Under the pieces are notes generated by a model. The model was not told where the DNA came from and ran no database searches. It saw nothing but the letters and a program-made list of their open reading frames with translations. The position numbers were made by a program, and so were the translations under genes. Of a stretch of 64,000 bases of DNA, positions 8,878-18,466 are shown in pieces (the first letter of the stretch is position 1; every line of letters starts with the position of its first letter). Origin of the DNA: Variovorax paradoxus (GTDB taxonomy: Bacteria; Pseudomonadota; Gammaproteobacteria; Burkholderiales; Burkholderiaceae_C); assembly GCF_000834655.1 (NCBI RefSeq), contig NZ_JXQQ01000008.1, positions 287,263 to 351,262 on the forward strand, in the 5' to 3' direction.

Positions 8878-9273
8878 ATGAGCATGAGTGATCCCATTGC
8901 CGACCTGCTGACGCGTATCCGTAACGCGCAGATGGTGGCGAAGCCCACCGTGTCGGTCCCGTCTTCCAAGGTGAAGGTCGCGATCGCACAAGTCCTGAAG
9001 GACGAGGGCTACATCGACGGCTTCCAGGTCAAGACCGAAGCCGGCAAGAGCGAACTTGAAATCGTCCTGAAGTACTACGCTGGCCGTCCGGTCATCGAGC
9101 GCATCGAGCGCGTGAGCCGTCCTGGCCTGCGTGTCTACAAGGCCAGTGCTTCCATTCCGCAAGTCCAGAACGGCCTCGGCGTTGCGATCGTCACGACCCC
9201 CCAGGGTGTGATGACCGACCGCAAGGCGCGCGCCACCGGTGTCGGCGGCGAAGTTCTGTGCTACGTCGCCTAA
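8878..9273 (+). CDS. rpsH: 30S ribosomal protein S8
   Basis: 131 aa; starts [19 protein letters not shown]8 binds helix 21 of 16S rRNA. In E. coli it also represses the spc operon by binding mRNA near rplE; I did not identify that site here. Confidence 0.97.
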   Translation: MSMSDPIADLLTRIRNAQMVAKPTVSVPSSKVKVAIAQVLKDEGYIDGFQVKTEAGKSELEIVLKYYAGRPVIERIERVSRPGLRVYKASASIPQVQNGLGVAIVTTPQGVMTDRKARATGVGGEVLCYVA

Positions 9274-9297
9274 CCGAGACATCGAGGAGTCACTGAA

Positions 9298-9831
9298 ATG
9301 TCCCGAGTAGGAAAAATGCCGATCACCATCCCCGCAGGCGTGGATGTGTCGATCAAGGAAGACCAGATCAGCGTCAAGGGCACGGGCGGCACGCTCAACC
9401 TTGCACGCAACCCCCTGGTGAAGGTCGTCAGCAACGACGGCAAGCTGAACTTCGAACCGGCCAACGAATCGCGTGAAGCGAATGCGATGAGCGGCACGAT
9501 CCGTCAGCTGGTGAACAACATGGTGGTTGGCGTGACCAAGGGCTTCGAGAAGAAGCTCAACCTGGTCGGCGTCGGCTACAAGGCCGCAGCGTCCAACAAC
9601 AAGTTGAACCTGCAAGTCGGTTACTCGCACCCGGTCAACATCGACATGCCGCAAGGCATCACGGTGGCCACTGCGACCCCGACCGAAATCGTGATCAAGG
9701 GTGCTGACCGTCAGCGCGTTGGTCAAATCGCCGCTGAGATCCGCGCTGTTCGTCCGCCTGAGCCTTACAAGGGCAAGGGCATCCGTTATTCGGACGAGAA
9801 GATCGTGATCAAAGAGACCAAGAAGAAGTAA
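9298..9831 (+). CDS. rplF: 50S ribosomal protein L6
   Basis: 177 aa with two related alpha/beta domains and the typical C-terminal [13 protein letters not shown] segment. L6 lies near the sarcin-ricin loop. It is preceded by GAGGAG about 8 bases before the ATG. Confidence 0.97.
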   Translation: MSRVGKMPITIPAGVDVSIKEDQISVKGTGGTLNLARNPLVKVVSNDGKLNFEPANESREANAMSGTIRQLVNNMVVGVTKGFEKKLNLVGVGYKAAASNNKLNLQVGYSHPVNIDMPQGITVATATPTEIVIKGADRQRVGQIAAEIRAVRPPEPYKGKGIRYSDEKIVIKETKKK

Positions 9832-9842
9832 GGGGCAGCAAA

Positions 9843-10211
9843 ATGATGTTGACCAAAAAAGCACAGCGTCTTCGCCGCTCGCGCCAGACCCGCATTCGCA
9901 TCGCGACGCAGGGCGTGGCCCGTCTGACGGTGAACCGCACCAACCTGCACATCTATGCCACCGTCATTTCCGACGACGGCACCAAGGTGATCGCAAGCGC
10001 ATCGACGGCCGAAGCCGAAGTGCGCACCTCGCTCGGCGGTTCGGGCAAGGGCGGCAATGCCGCTGCAGCCACCGCCGTCGGCAAGCGCATCGCTGAAAAG
10101 GCGAAGGCCGCCGGCGTCGAGAAGGTCGCCTTCGACCGCGCAGGTTTTGCGTACCACGGCCGCGTCAAGGCGCTGGCCGAGGCGGCTCGCGAAGCCGGTC
10201 TGCAGTTCTAA
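9843..10211 (+). CDS. rplR: 50S ribosomal protein L18
   Basis: 122 aa, 5S rRNA-binding partner of L5. Two adjacent ATGs occur (9843 and a second at 9846). The first sits about 7 bases after AAGGGG and is used here; the second would give the common [14 protein letters not shown] start. Confidence 0.96.
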   Translation: MMLTKKAQRLRRSRQTRIRIATQGVARLTVNRTNLHIYATVISDDGTKVIASASTAEAEVRTSLGGSGKGGNAAAATAVGKRIAEKAKAAGVEKVAFDRAGFAYHGRVKALAEAAREAGLQF

Positions 10212-10229
10212 CCGGACACGAGATTCAAA

Positions 10230-10748
10230 ATGGCAAAGATTCAAGCAAGAACGCAGAACGAAGGCCCTGAAGACGGTTTGCGCGAAAAGATGATCGCGAT
10301 CAACCGCGTCACCAAGGTGGTGAAGGGTGGTCGTATCCTCGGTTTCGCAGCGCTGACCGTCGTGGGCGACGGCGAAGGCCGCGTCGGCATGGGCAAGGGC
10401 AAGTCGAAGGAAGTGCCTGCTGCCGTGCAGAAGGCGATGGAAGAAGCTCGCCGCAACCTGGCCAAGATCTCGATCAAGAACGGCACGCTGCATCACCGCG
10501 TGACGGGTCACCATGGCGCCGCTTCGGTCGTCATGATCCCCGCCCCGAAGGGTACCGGCATCATCGCCGGCGGCCCGATGCGCGCCGTGTTCGAAGTCAT
10601 GGGCATCACCGACATCGTGGCCAAGAGCCATGGTTCGTCGAACCCCTACAACATGGTTCGCGCCACGCTCGACGGGTTGAAGAACTCGACGACCGCGTCG
10701 GAAGTGGCTGCCAAGCGCGGCCTGACCGTCGAAGAAATCTTCGCTTAA
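10230..10748 (+). CDS. rpsE: 30S ribosomal protein S5
   Basis: 172 aa with the N-terminal double-stranded-RNA-binding fold. The loop [13 protein letters not shown], where spectinomycin-resistance changes occur in E. coli, looks wild type. It supports decoding accuracy with S4. Confidence 0.97.
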   Translation: MAKIQARTQNEGPEDGLREKMIAINRVTKVVKGGRILGFAALTVVGDGEGRVGMGKGKSKEVPAAVQKAMEEARRNLAKISIKNGTLHHRVTGHHGAASVVMIPAPKGTGIIAGGPMRAVFEVMGITDIVAKSHGSSNPYNMVRATLDGLKNSTTASEVAAKRGLTVEEIFA

Positions 10749-10773
10749 GCGTAAGCCTGAAGGAAGCATTCAA

Positions 10774-10959
10774 ATGACGACGCAACAACAAACCCTCAAG
10801 GTGCAATTGGTCAAGAGCCCGATTGGCACCAAGGAATCGCATCGCGCGACCGTGCGTGGCCTCGGCCTGCGCAAGCTCAACAGCGTGAGCGAGCTGCAGG
10901 ACACCCCGGCGGTGCGCGGCATGATCAACAAGATCAGTTATCTGGTCAAAGTTCTGTAA
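10774..10959 (+). CDS. rpmD: 50S ribosomal protein L30
   Basis: 61 aa, standard length, with the family core [20 protein letters not shown]. It lies between rpsE and rplO as in other proteobacteria. Confidence 0.97.
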   Translation: MTTQQQTLKVQLVKSPIGTKESHRATVRGLGLRKLNSVSELQDTPAVRGMINKISYLVKVL

Positions 10960-10970
10960 GAGAGACTGAT

Positions 10971-11402
10971 ATGGAACTCAATGGCATCAAGCCGGCAGCC
11001 GGCGCCAAGCACGCCAAGCGCCGCGTCGGCCGCGGTATCGGCTCGGGCATCGGCAAGACCGCAGGTCGCGGTCACAAGGGCCAGAAGTCGCGCGCTGGCG
11101 GCTTCCACAAGGTTGGTTTCGAAGGCGGCCAGATGCCGCTGCAGCGTCGCCTGCCCAAGCGTGGTTTCAAGTCGCACCTGCTGAAGTTCAACGCTGAAGT
11201 CACGCTGACTGCCCTCGAGCAGCTCGGCCTGGCCGAAGTGGATGTCCTGGCGCTGAAGCAAGCCGGCCTCGTGGGCCAACTTGCCAAGGTCGTCAAGATC
11301 GTCAAGACCGGTGAACTCACCAAGGCCGTCAAGCTGACGGGCGTGGGTGCAACCGCTGGCGCCAAGGCTGCAATCGAAGCAGCCGGCGGCAGCGTCGCCT
11401 GA
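10971..11402 (+). CDS. rplO: 50S ribosomal protein L15
   Basis: 143 aa. The glycine- and arginine-rich N-terminal extension ([20 protein letters not shown]) threads into 23S rRNA. It is 11 bp after rpmD and 27 bp before secY. Confidence 0.97.
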   Translation: MELNGIKPAAGAKHAKRRVGRGIGSGIGKTAGRGHKGQKSRAGGFHKVGFEGGQMPLQRRLPKRGFKSHLLKFNAEVTLTALEQLGLAEVDVLALKQAGLVGQLAKVVKIVKTGELTKAVKLTGVGATAGAKAAIEAAGGSVA

Positions 11403-11429
11403 TCACCATCGGACTGAAAGAAGTTCTTC

Positions 11430-12743
11430 GTGGCAACTAACGCGGCAACGATCGCAAAAACAGGCAAGTTCGGCGACCTTCGTCGTCGGCTCGTCTTTTT
11501 GCTGCTCGCGCTCGTGGTCTACCGGATTGGCGCGCACATTCCTGTGCCGGGTATCAACCCGGACCAGCTGGCGGCGCTCTTCCAGGGCCAGCAGGGCGGC
11601 ATTCTGAGCCTGTTCAACATGTTCTCGGGCGGGGCGCTGTCGCGCTTCACCGTGTTCGCGTTGGGGATCATGCCGTACATCTCGGCGTCGATCATCATGC
11701 AGCTGATGACCTACGTGCTTCCGACCTTCGAGCAATTGAAGAAGGAAGGCGAGGCCGGCCGCCGCAAGATCACGCAGTACACGCGCTATGGCGCGCTCGG
11801 TCTGGCCCTGTTCCAGTCGTTCAGCATCGCAGTGGCCCTCGAATCGTCGGCCGGTCTGGTTATCGCCCCCGGTTTCGGCTTCCGCCTGACCGCCATGGTG
11901 AGCCTGACGGCAGGTTCGATGTTCCTGATGTGGCTCGGCGAGCAGATCACCGAACGCGGCTTGGGCAACGGCATCTCGATCCTGATCTTTGCAGGCATCG
12001 CAGCAGGTCTGCCGAGTGCCGTGGCAGGTCTCGGTTCGCTGGTGACCACCGGTGCGATGAACCCGATCGTTGCGCTCTTCATTATCGCGGTCGTGGTCCT
12101 GGTGACTTACTTCGTGGTGTTCGTCGAACGCGGCCAGCGCAAGATCCTCGTGAACTATGCGCGGCGCCAGGTCGGCAACAAGGTCTATGGCGGCCAGTCG
12201 TCGCACCTGCCCTTGAAGCTGAACATGGCTGGCGTGATTCCTCCGATCTTCGCCTCGTCGATCATCCTGCTGCCTGCAACGGTGGTCGGCTGGTTCAGTA
12301 CCGGTGAGGGTGGTTTCCGCTGGATCAAGGACATCGCCGGCGCGCTGCGTCCGGGCGAGCCGATCTACGTGCTGCTGTACGCTGCCGCGATCGTTTTCTT
12401 CTGCTTCTTCTACACGGCTCTCGTGTTCAACAGCAAGGAAACGGCCGACAACCTGAAGAAGAGTGGTGCATTCATACCTGGCATTCGCCCGGGTGACCAG
12501 ACCGCTCGCTATATCGACAAGATTCTGGTTCGCCTGACGTTGGCCGGCGCGGTGTACATCACCTTCGTCTGCCTGCTGCCCGAGTTCCTGATCCTGAAGT
12601 ACAACGTGCCGTTCTACTTCGGTGGTACCTCCCTGCTGATCATCGTGGTCGTCACGATGGACTTCATGGCCCAGGTGCAAAACTACATGATGTCCCAGCA
12701 GTACGAATCGCTGCTGAAGAAGGCGAACTTCAAGACATCGTAG
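11430..12743 (+). CDS. secY: Preprotein translocase channel subunit SecY
   Basis: 437 aa with about ten membrane segments; it forms the channel of the Sec translocase in the inner membrane. Family landmarks include HIPVPGINP in the first loop, [15 protein letters not shown], and the cytoplasmic loop [20 protein letters not shown]. It starts with GTG at 11430. In many relatives infA follows secY; here only a 77-bp spacer separates it from rpmJ. Confidence 0.97.
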   Translation: MATNAATIAKTGKFGDLRRRLVFLLLALVVYRIGAHIPVPGINPDQLAALFQGQQGGILSLFNMFSGGALSRFTVFALGIMPYISASIIMQLMTYVLPTFEQLKKEGEAGRRKITQYTRYGALGLALFQSFSIAVALESSAGLVIAPGFGFRLTAMVSLTAGSMFLMWLGEQITERGLGNGISILIFAGIAAGLPSAVAGLGSLVTTGAMNPIVALFIIAVVVLVTYFVVFVERGQRKILVNYARRQVGNKVYGGQSSHLPLKLNMAGVIPPIFASSIILLPATVVGWFSTGEGGFRWIKDIAGALRPGEPIYVLLYAAAIVFFCFFYTALVFNSKETADNLKKSGAFIPGIRPGDQTARYIDKILVRLTLAGAVYITFVCLLPEFLILKYNVPFYFGGTSLLIIVVVTMDFMAQVQNYMMSQQYESLLKKANFKTS

Positions 12744-12780
12744 GGCTGTGAGTTTCAGTATTGAGAATATTGGGTAAGTG

Positions 12781-12794
12781 GGCGGTGTACCGCC
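12781..12794 (+). promoter_or_regulatory. Small hairpin between secY and rpmJ
   Basis: GGCGG/CCGCC with a TGTA loop lies 26 bp before rpmJ. It has no T-run, so it is not a terminator; it could tune expression of the downstream genes. Confidence 0.3.
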
Positions 12795-12820
12795 ACGTTA
12801 AACAGTTTTAGGAGAATGAA

Positions 12821-12934
12821 ATGAGAGTTTCGGCTTCGGTCAAAACCATCTGCCGTAATTGCAAGGTCATCCGCCGTAAAGGTGTGGTGCGTGTGATTTG
12901 CACCGACCCGCGCCACAAGCAGCGCCAGGGTTGA
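12821..12934 (+). CDS. rpmJ: 50S ribosomal protein L36, zinc-binding form
   Basis: 37 aa: it starts [15 protein letters not shown] and has Cys11, Cys14, Cys27 and His32, the zinc-ribbon ligands of the C+ form. GGAG lies 7 bases before the ATG. It is at its usual place before rpsM, without infA between it and secY. Confidence 0.97.
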   Translation: MRVSASVKTICRNCKVIRRKGVVRVICTDPRHKQRQG

Positions 12935-12957
12935 TTGAAGAGTATTAGAGGACGCAC

Positions 12958-13323
12958 ATGGCACGTATTGCTGGCATCAACATTCCGCCGCACAAGCACG
13001 CTGAAATCGGCCTGACCGCCATTTTCGGTATCGGTCGCACCCGCGCCCGTCAAATCTGCGAAGCGAGCGGCATCGAATATTCGAAGAAGATCAAGGATCT
13101 GACCGACGCCGATCTCGAGAAGATCCGCGATCAGATCGCTCTGTTCACGATCGAAGGCGATCTGCGTCGCGAGACGACGATGAACATCAAGCGTTTGATG
13201 GACATCGGCTGCTATCGCGGCTTCCGTCACCGTCGCGGCCTGCCGATGCGCGGCCAGCGCACGCGCACCAATGCCCGCACCCGCAAGGGTCCGCGCAAGG
13301 CTGCGCAGTCCCTGAAGAAATAA
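12958..13323 (+). CDS. rpsM: 30S ribosomal protein S13
   Basis: 121 aa, with the N-terminal helix-two-turns-helix ([12 protein letters not shown]) and a basic tail ([14 protein letters not shown]) that contacts tRNA in the P site. First gene of the alpha-operon part. Confidence 0.97.
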   Translation: MARIAGINIPPHKHAEIGLTAIFGIGRTRARQICEASGIEYSKKIKDLTDADLEKIRDQIALFTIEGDLRRETTMNIKRLMDIGCYRGFRHRRGLPMRGQRTRTNARTRKGPRKAAQSLKK

Positions 13324-13335
13324 GGATAGACCAGC

Positions 13336-13740
13336 ATGGCTAAAGCACCTGCAAACAACGCCGCACAGCGCGTTCGCAAGAAGGTTCGCAAGAACGTTGC
13401 GGACGGTATCGCCCACGTGCATGCCTCGTTCAACAACACCATCATCACGATCACCGATCGCCAGGGCAACGCCCTGTCGTGGGCTTCGTCGGGTGGCCAG
13501 GGCTTCAAGGGCTCGCGCAAGTCGACCCCGTTCGCTGCGCAGGTCGCTTCCGAAGTGGCCGGCCGTGCTGCTGTCGAACAAGGTATCAAGAACCTCGACG
13601 TCGAGATCAAGGGCCCGGGCCCCGGTCGCGAATCGTCGGTGCGCGCACTGGCTGCGCTCGGCATCCGGATCAATTCCATTGCCGACGTGACGCCCGTTCC
13701 GCACAACGGCTGCCGTCCCCAGAAGCGTCGCCGCATCTGA
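13336..13740 (+). CDS. rpsK: 30S ribosomal protein S11
   Basis: 134 aa. The core [17 protein letters not shown] and the basic C-terminus [13 protein letters not shown] are typical. S11 helps form the mRNA exit site of the platform. Confidence 0.97.
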   Translation: MAKAPANNAAQRVRKKVRKNVADGIAHVHASFNNTIITITDRQGNALSWASSGGQGFKGSRKSTPFAAQVASEVAGRAAVEQGIKNLDVEIKGPGPGRESSVRALAALGIRINSIADVTPVPHNGCRPQKRRRI

Positions 13741-13755
13741 TCGTCAGTCCGCAAG

Positions 13756-13793
13756 GCGCAGCCAGCTTTCGAGCGGCTGCGCATTTGTTTTTT
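13756..13793 (+). terminator. Terminator-like hairpin between rpsK and rpsD
   Basis: GCGCAGCC (13756-13763) pairs with GGCTGCGC (13775-13782) and is followed by ATTTGTTTTTT. Lying inside the alpha operon, it would attenuate rather than end transcription unless rpsD has its own promoter. Confidence 0.6.
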
Positions 13794-13869
13794 AACTAAG
13801 CCCACCGCCATCCGCGTCCCGCTGATGGCTCCCGCAGGCAACTGCGGCAGATGACACAAAGGAATACTC

Positions 13870-14493
13870 GTGGCACGCTACCTCGGCCCCAAGGCCAAAC
13901 TTTCCCGCCGTGAAGGCACCGACCTGTTCCTGAAGAGCGCCCGTCGTTCGATTCAAGACAAGGCCAAGTTCGATTCCAAGCCCGGCCAGCACGGTCGCAC
14001 TTCGGGTCAGCGCACGTCGGACTACGGTCTGCAACTGCGTGAAAAGCAGAAGGTCAAGCGCATGTACGGCGTGCTGGAAAAGCAATTCCGCCGCTACTTC
14101 GAAGAAGCCGATCGCCGCCGTGGCAACACTGGCGCCAACCTGCTGTTCATTCTTGAATCGCGCTTGGACAACGTCGTTTACCGCATGGGCTTCGGCTCGA
14201 CCCGCGCTGAAGCACGTCAGCTCGTGTCGCACAAGGCGATCACGGTGAACGGCCAATCGGTCAACATCCCGTCGTACCTGGTCAAGACCGGCGACGTGAT
14301 CGCTGTGCGCGACAAGTCGAAGAAGCAGAACCGCATTGTTGAAGCGCTTCAACTCGCCCAGCAAGTCGGCATTCCGGCTTGGGTCGATGTGAACGCCGAC
14401 AAGGCCGAAGGCACCTTCAAGAAGGTGCCCGATCGCGACGAATTCGCAGCCGACATCAACGAATCGCTGATCGTCGAACTCTATTCGCGTTGA
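13870..14493 (+). CDS. rpsD: 30S ribosomal protein S4
   Basis: 207 aa with GTG start at 13870. It has the S4 RNA-binding domain ([20 protein letters not shown]). S4 nucleates 30S assembly and represses the alpha operon in E. coli. The 129-bp gap before it, with the hairpin at 13756, may mark a regulatory break. Confidence 0.97.
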   Translation: MARYLGPKAKLSRREGTDLFLKSARRSIQDKAKFDSKPGQHGRTSGQRTSDYGLQLREKQKVKRMYGVLEKQFRRYFEEADRRRGNTGANLLFILESRLDNVVYRMGFGSTRAEARQLVSHKAITVNGQSVNIPSYLVKTGDVIAVRDKSKKQNRIVEALQLAQQVGIPAWVDVNADKAEGTFKKVPDRDEFAADINESLIVELYSR

Positions 14494-14632
14494 TATTTTT
14501 GTTCCCGCACGCCTCGCGCGTATGGGAGACAAGTTTTTGTTGTTCACGTTCCTGCCCCGTGCTTTGTTGCGGGTCAGGTGCTTCACCAGCCTTACCGGTG
14601 TAACGAGCCGGGGGTATTGAGAGGAAGTCTGC

Positions 14633-15622
14633 ATGCAAACCACCCTGCTGAAACCCAAGACCATTCAGGTCGAGCAACTTGCCGCCAACAAGGCCAAGGT
14701 GACGCTTGAGCCTTTCGAGCGCGGCTACGGCCACACGCTCGGCAACGCGCTGCGTCGCGTCCTGCTGTCGTCCATGGTCGGTTACTCGGCCACCGAAGTC
14801 ACGATCGCTGGCGTTCTGCATGAGTACTCGTCGATCGACGGCGTGCAGGAAGATGTCGTCAACATCCTTCTGAATCTCAAGGGTGTGGTGTTCAAGCTCC
14901 ACAACCGCGACGAAGTCACGCTGAGCCTGCGCAAGGACGGCGAAGGCCCGGTCCTGGCATCGGACATCCAGACCCCGCACGACGTCGAGATCATCAATCC
15001 CGACCACGTGATCGCGCACCTGTCGCAAGGCGGCAAGCTCGACATGCAGATCAAGGTCGAGAAGGGTCGCGGCTACGTGCCCGGCACGATGCGCCGCTAT
15101 GCCGACGAGCCGACCAAGTCGATTGGCCGCATCGTTCTCGACGCGTCGTTCTCGCCCGTCAAGCGCGTGAGCTACACCGTCGAAAGCGCCCGCGTCGAAC
15201 AGCGTACCGACCTGGACAAGCTCCTGGTCGAGATCGAAACCAACGGTGCCATCACCGCTGAAGATGCGGTCCGCGCCTCGGCTAAAATCCTGGTCGAGCA
15301 GCTCGCAGTGTTCGCACAGCTCGAAGGCGGCGAACTGGCTGCATTCGATGCACCGGCACCGCGCAGCGCACAGCAATTCGATCCGATCCTGCTGCGCCCT
15401 GTCGACGAGCTCGAGCTCACCGTGCGTTCGGCCAACTGCCTGAAGGCCGAAAACATCTACTACATCGGTGACCTGATCCAGCGCACCGAGAACGAGTTGC
15501 TCAAGACCCCGAACTTGGGTCGCAAGTCGCTCAACGAAATCAAGGAAGTCCTCGCTTCGCGCGGCCTCACCTTGGGTATGAAGCTTGAAAGCTGGCCGCC
15601 GGCCGGTCTCGACAAGCGTTGA
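14633..15622 (+). CDS. rpoA: RNA polymerase alpha subunit
   Basis: 329 aa: N-terminal assembly domain ([20 protein letters not shown]) and C-terminal domain that binds UP elements and activators ([15 protein letters not shown], then [13 protein letters not shown]). It lies 139 bp after rpsD; that gap holds no feature I can name with confidence. Confidence 0.97.
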   Translation: MQTTLLKPKTIQVEQLAANKAKVTLEPFERGYGHTLGNALRRVLLSSMVGYSATEVTIAGVLHEYSSIDGVQEDVVNILLNLKGVVFKLHNRDEVTLSLRKDGEGPVLASDIQTPHDVEIINPDHVIAHLSQGGKLDMQIKVEKGRGYVPGTMRRYADEPTKSIGRIVLDASFSPVKRVSYTVESARVEQRTDLDKLLVEIETNGAITAEDAVRASAKILVEQLAVFAQLEGGELAAFDAPAPRSAQQFDPILLRPVDELELTVRSANCLKAENIYYIGDLIQRTENELLKTPNLGRKSLNEIKEVLASRGLTLGMKLESWPPAGLDKR

Positions 15623-15637
15623 TTTTTGTTTTGAATT

Positions 15638-15653
15638 GAGCCCATGAGGGCTC
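15638..15653 (+). promoter_or_regulatory. Hairpin between rpoA and rplQ
   Basis: A perfect GAGCCC/GGGCTC stem with an ATGA loop, 15 bp after the rpoA stop, without a following T-run. It could be an mRNA-processing or stabilising structure. Confidence 0.35.
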
Positions 15654-15709
15654 GTGCCCGGGCAGTACCTGACACGGCTGCCTGTTTAATAAAGTAAAGG
15701 AAAAGCACC

Positions 15710-16108
15710 ATGCGTCACGGACACGGACTTCGCAAACTCAACCGCACCAGCTCGCACCGCCTTGCGATGCTGCAGAACATGATGAATTCGCTCATCGAGC
15801 ACGAAGTCATCAAGACCACGGTCCCCAAGGCCAAGGAACTGCGCCGCGTCATCGAACCGATGATCACGCTCGCCAAGAAGCCCACGCTCGCCAACAAGCG
15901 CCTGGCTTTCGACCGCCTGCGCGACCGCGACAGCGTCGTCAAGCTCTTCGCCGATCTGGGCCCGCGTTTCGCGGCACGTCCGGGCGGTTACACGCGCATC
16001 CTGAAGATGGGTTTCCGCGTGGGCGACAACGCGCCGATGGCTCTGGTCGAACTGGTCGACCGTCCTGAAATTAAAGAAGCAGATGCCGAGCAAGGCGCTG
16101 CAGAATAA
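15710..16108 (+). CDS. rplQ: 50S ribosomal protein L17
   Basis: 132 aa starting [17 protein letters not shown], the usual L17 start. It is the last protein gene of the block; GGAAAAG precedes the ATG. An acidic tail ([10 protein letters not shown]) extends past the common core. Confidence 0.97.
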   Translation: MRHGHGLRKLNRTSSHRLAMLQNMMNSLIEHEVIKTTVPKAKELRRVIEPMITLAKKPTLANKRLAFDRLRDRDSVVKLFADLGPRFAARPGGYTRILKMGFRVGDNAPMALVELVDRPEIKEADAEQGAAE

Positions 16109-16110
16109 GC

Positions 16111-16116
16111 TATAAT
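16111..16116 (+). promoter_or_regulatory. -10 box upstream of the initiator tRNA
   Basis: A perfect TATAAT begins 2 bp after the rplQ stop and 11 bp before the tRNA 5' end. No clear -35 hexamer is visible at the right distance, so the tRNA may be served both by this element and by read-through from rplQ. Confidence 0.5.
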
Positions 16117-16126
16117 TCGATCTTGC

Positions 16127-16203
<77 letters not shown>

Positions 16204-16209
16204 ATTTAA

Positions 16210-16241
16210 AAGGCCCTTTGAATTTTCAAAGGGCCTTTTTT
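16210..16241 (+). terminator. Strong terminator after the tRNA
   Basis: AAGGCCCTTTGAA pairs with TTCAAAGGGCCTT with almost no loop and runs into TTTT. It ends the ribosomal/tRNA transcription unit 7 bp after the encoded CCA. Confidence 0.9.
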
Positions 16242-16265
16242 CTTGGGTCGGAAATTGAATGAATG

Positions 16266-16289
16266 AAGCCCTCGCAATGAGGGCTTTTT
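16266..16289 (+). terminator. Second terminator
   Basis: AAGCCCTC/GAGGGCTT with a 5-nt loop followed by TTT, 25 bp after the first terminator. The tandem arrangement protects the convergent gene at 16314 from ribosomal-operon transcription. Confidence 0.8.
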
Positions 16290-16313
16290 AATTTTCCAGA
16301 TCTCCTGGATTTT

Positions 16314-16958
16314 TCAGCCGTGCCAGGCCGAGCAGCGAATCACGCTGCAGAAATTCCCGCGATGGAAATGCGGCTCCTTGTCCGCGATCACGTCGGCTTT
16401 CACATTGCCAAAGGTGGTGTCCGGCTTGTGTTTGATGCCGTCGTAGAAGGCCTGGATGATGTCTTCCTTGAAGTGTTCGGTACGCGGATGTGCATGGACG
16501 ACCTGCGTGCGCTCGGCTTCGCTGTACTCCGGGTAGGACAGCCCGAGCACGTCCATCTCAACCCCTGCCGTCACCAGCGCCACGACCGGATGCATGTGCT
16601 TCGGGATGCCCGGCGTCGTGTGCAGCGCGATTGCCGTCCAGACCAGGTCGACGTCCTGCTGCGAGATCCCGCGGCCGCGCAGGAAATCGCGCGCCACATT
16701 GGCCCCGTCGACCTCGAAGCGCTCGGTCGTGCTGCTGTGCGCCTTCACCAGCCCCATGTCGTGGAACATCGCGCCCGCGTAGAGCAACTCCGGGTCGAAT
16801 GTGAGCCCGCGGCGCTTGCCGGCCAATGCGCCGAAGTAATAGACCCGGCTGGAGTGGTGGAACAGCAGCGAGGGCACCGTGTCCCGGACCACTTCGGTGA
16901 TCTCGCGCGCAAGCTTGCTGTCGGGGATGCGGACCCCGTCGATCGTCGTCAAAGCCAT
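16314..16958 (-). CDS. HD-domain metal-dependent phosphohydrolase-like protein
   Basis: This 214-aa cytosolic protein has an HD domain: a first His near residues 34-35 (LLFHHSSRVYYFG), the HD doublet at about 66-67 (AGAMFHDMGL), and later His residues (AIALHTTPGIPKH). It resembles proteins annotated as HD-domain or cyanamide-hydratase-like. The real substrate is unknown. It is divergent from the GlxA-like regulator at 17073, which may control it. AGGAG lies upstream of the ATG. Confidence 0.75.
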   Translation of the reverse strand: MALTTIDGVRIPDSKLAREITEVVRDTVPSLLFHHSSRVYYFGALAGKRRGLTFDPELLYAGAMFHDMGLVKAHSSTTERFEVDGANVARDFLRGRGISQQDVDLVWTAIALHTTPGIPKHMHPVVALVTAGVEMDVLGLSYPEYSEAERTQVVHAHPRTEHFKEDIIQAFYDGIKHKPDTTFGNVKADVIADKEPHFHRGNFCSVIRCSAWHG

Positions 16959-17025
16959 GTGGATTTCTCCTGTGAGTGTGGGAACAACTTTAGGAGTCGG
17001 CTAGAGTGTCTTCAATAGACGTGTT

Positions 17026-17042
17026 ATGGCAAATCCTGCCAT
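17026..17042 (+). promoter_or_regulatory. Inverted repeat in the divergent HD/GlxA promoter region
   Basis: ATGGCA (17026-17031) and TGCCAT (17037-17042) form a perfect dyad with a 5-bp centre. A second, weaker dyad GTCT/AGAC lies at 17008-17020. TGGCA-type half-sites are common for AraC-family regulators, so a site for the adjacent regulator is plausible but inferred. Confidence 0.45.
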
Positions 17043-17072
17043 TGCGCCTGTGAAAGAGACACGAGAACAACC

Positions 17073-18047
17073 ATGCGCACCACGAAGACCATCGCGATCC
17101 TTGCCATGCCCGGCGTCCAATTGCTGGACGTCTCTGGCCCGCTCGACGTGTTCGCCGAGGCGAACGTGCAGGCGCGTACCGAGGCCTACCGGCTGCGCGT
17201 CATCGCGAGCCAGCCCGGCGCCATCCGCAGTTCATCGGGCGTGCGGCTCATGCCCGACGCCGTCATCGGCGAGGACATCGACGAGGCGATCCACACGCTC
17301 CTGGTGGCCGGCACGCCGCATGCCGCGAGCGCGGCGACCCACCTTGACGTCACCGCGTGGCTGCGCAAGGTCACGCCCAAGGTGCGCCGTTTCGGCTCAG
17401 TCTGCAGCGGCGCTTTCGTGCTGGCGCAGGCGGGGGTGCTCAATGGGAAGCGAGTCACGACGCACTGGGCAGTGGCCGATCAGTTGGCGCAGGCCTTCCC
17501 CGCGGTGCAAGTCGACGTCGATGCCATCCACGTGCGAGACGGGCGCCTTCGCACCGCTGCCGGCGTGACCGCGGGCCTCGATCTGGCGCTGGCGCTGGTG
17601 GAGGAAGACCTTGGCCGCGAGATCGCCATGAAGGTCGCCGCCCAGCTCGTGATGTTCTTCAAGCGTCCGGGCGGCCAGATGCAGTTCAGCCGGAAGGGCG
17701 AGGCTGCGCCCACCGGCCGATCGGCCCTGCAGGAGGTCCAGCGCTGGATCGCGGCGAACCCCGCGGAGGACCACAGCGTCGCCCACCTGGCCGGACGCAT
17801 GAGCCTGAGCCCTCGCCACTTCGCACGGCTGTTCACGCAAGAGGTCGGAGCCACGCCCGCAGCCTGGGTGGAAGGCATTCGTGTCTCCGCCGCACGCCGA
17901 CTGCTCGAGTCCGGCGATGCTGCGCCGAAGCAGGTGGCCGCCCAATGCGGATTTGCCGATGCCGACACCTTGCGGCGCGCATTCCAGCGCCAGGTCGGCA
18001 TCACGCCGGCGGAGTACCGCAAGCGTTACGCGCATGCCGTCGGCTGA
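17073..18047 (+). CDS. GlxA-family transcriptional regulator (DJ-1/PfpI domain plus AraC HTH)
   Basis: This 324-aa regulator has an N-terminal DJ-1/PfpI-like domain (residues about 5-190) with a nucleophile-elbow-like Cys111 in SVCSGAFVLAQAG. The C-terminal AraC-type double helix-turn-helix (about 215-320) contains HLAGRMSLSPRHFARLFTQE and AAQCGFADADTLRRAFQRQ. The DJ-1 part probably senses a small molecule. It is divergent from the HD-domain gene, which is its likely target. Confidence 0.87.
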   Translation: MRTTKTIAILAMPGVQLLDVSGPLDVFAEANVQARTEAYRLRVIASQPGAIRSSSGVRLMPDAVIGEDIDEAIHTLLVAGTPHAASAATHLDVTAWLRKVTPKVRRFGSVCSGAFVLAQAGVLNGKRVTTHWAVADQLAQAFPAVQVDVDAIHVRDGRLRTAAGVTAGLDLALALVEEDLGREIAMKVAAQLVMFFKRPGGQMQFSRKGEAAPTGRSALQEVQRWIAANPAEDHSVAHLAGRMSLSPRHFARLFTQEVGATPAAWVEGIRVSAARRLLESGDAAPKQVAAQCGFADADTLRRAFQRQVGITPAEYRKRYAHAVG

Positions 18048-18067
18048 CGGCATGGCGAAATAAATGG

Positions 18068-18466
18068 TCAGTCCGGAATAACCGCCGTGACCTCGATCTC
18101 GACCTTCGCCCGGTGCTCGACCAGCGCCGCTACCTGCACGCAGGTCATTGCCGGGAAGTTGCGTCCCATCGCATCGCGATAGACCGGGCCCAGCTCGGCC
18201 AGCCGGCGGCTGTATTCGTCGCGGTCCGTTACATACCAGGTCATGCGGACCATGTGCTCGGGGCCCGCGCCGCCCGCACGCAGCACCTCGGCGATGTTGC
18301 GCAGCGCGAGGCCGCACTGCTCGATGAAGTCGTCCGACTCGAATTGCTGCTGCGCATTCCAGCCGATCTGGCCACCGACGAACAGCATGGTGCCGCGCGC
18401 TGCGACGCCGTTCGCATAGCCCTTGGGAGGCAGCCAGCCCTCGGGCTGCAGGAGTTTGTTGATCAT
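18068..18466 (-). CDS. Rid (YjgF/YER057c/UK114) family protein
   Basis: This 132-aa Rid-fold protein is the last gene of the aromatic-acid operon; its start overlaps the CoA-ligase stop by 4 bp. RidA hydrolyses reactive enamines and imines. The arginine that binds the substrate carboxylate in RidA follows Pro-Ala in the C-terminal half; here the segment reads NFPAMTCVQVAAL, with Met at that place. A canonical RidA reaction is therefore doubtful, and a modified activity on a CoA-bound enamine is possible. The start at 18466 (MINKLLQPEGW) fits the family. Confidence 0.8.
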   Translation of the reverse strand: MINKLLQPEGWLPPKGYANGVAARGTMLFVGGQIGWNAQQQFESDDFIEQCGLALRNIAEVLRAGGAGPEHMVRMTWYVTDRDEYSRRLAELGPVYRDAMGRNFPAMTCVQVAALVEHRAKVEIEVTAVIPD

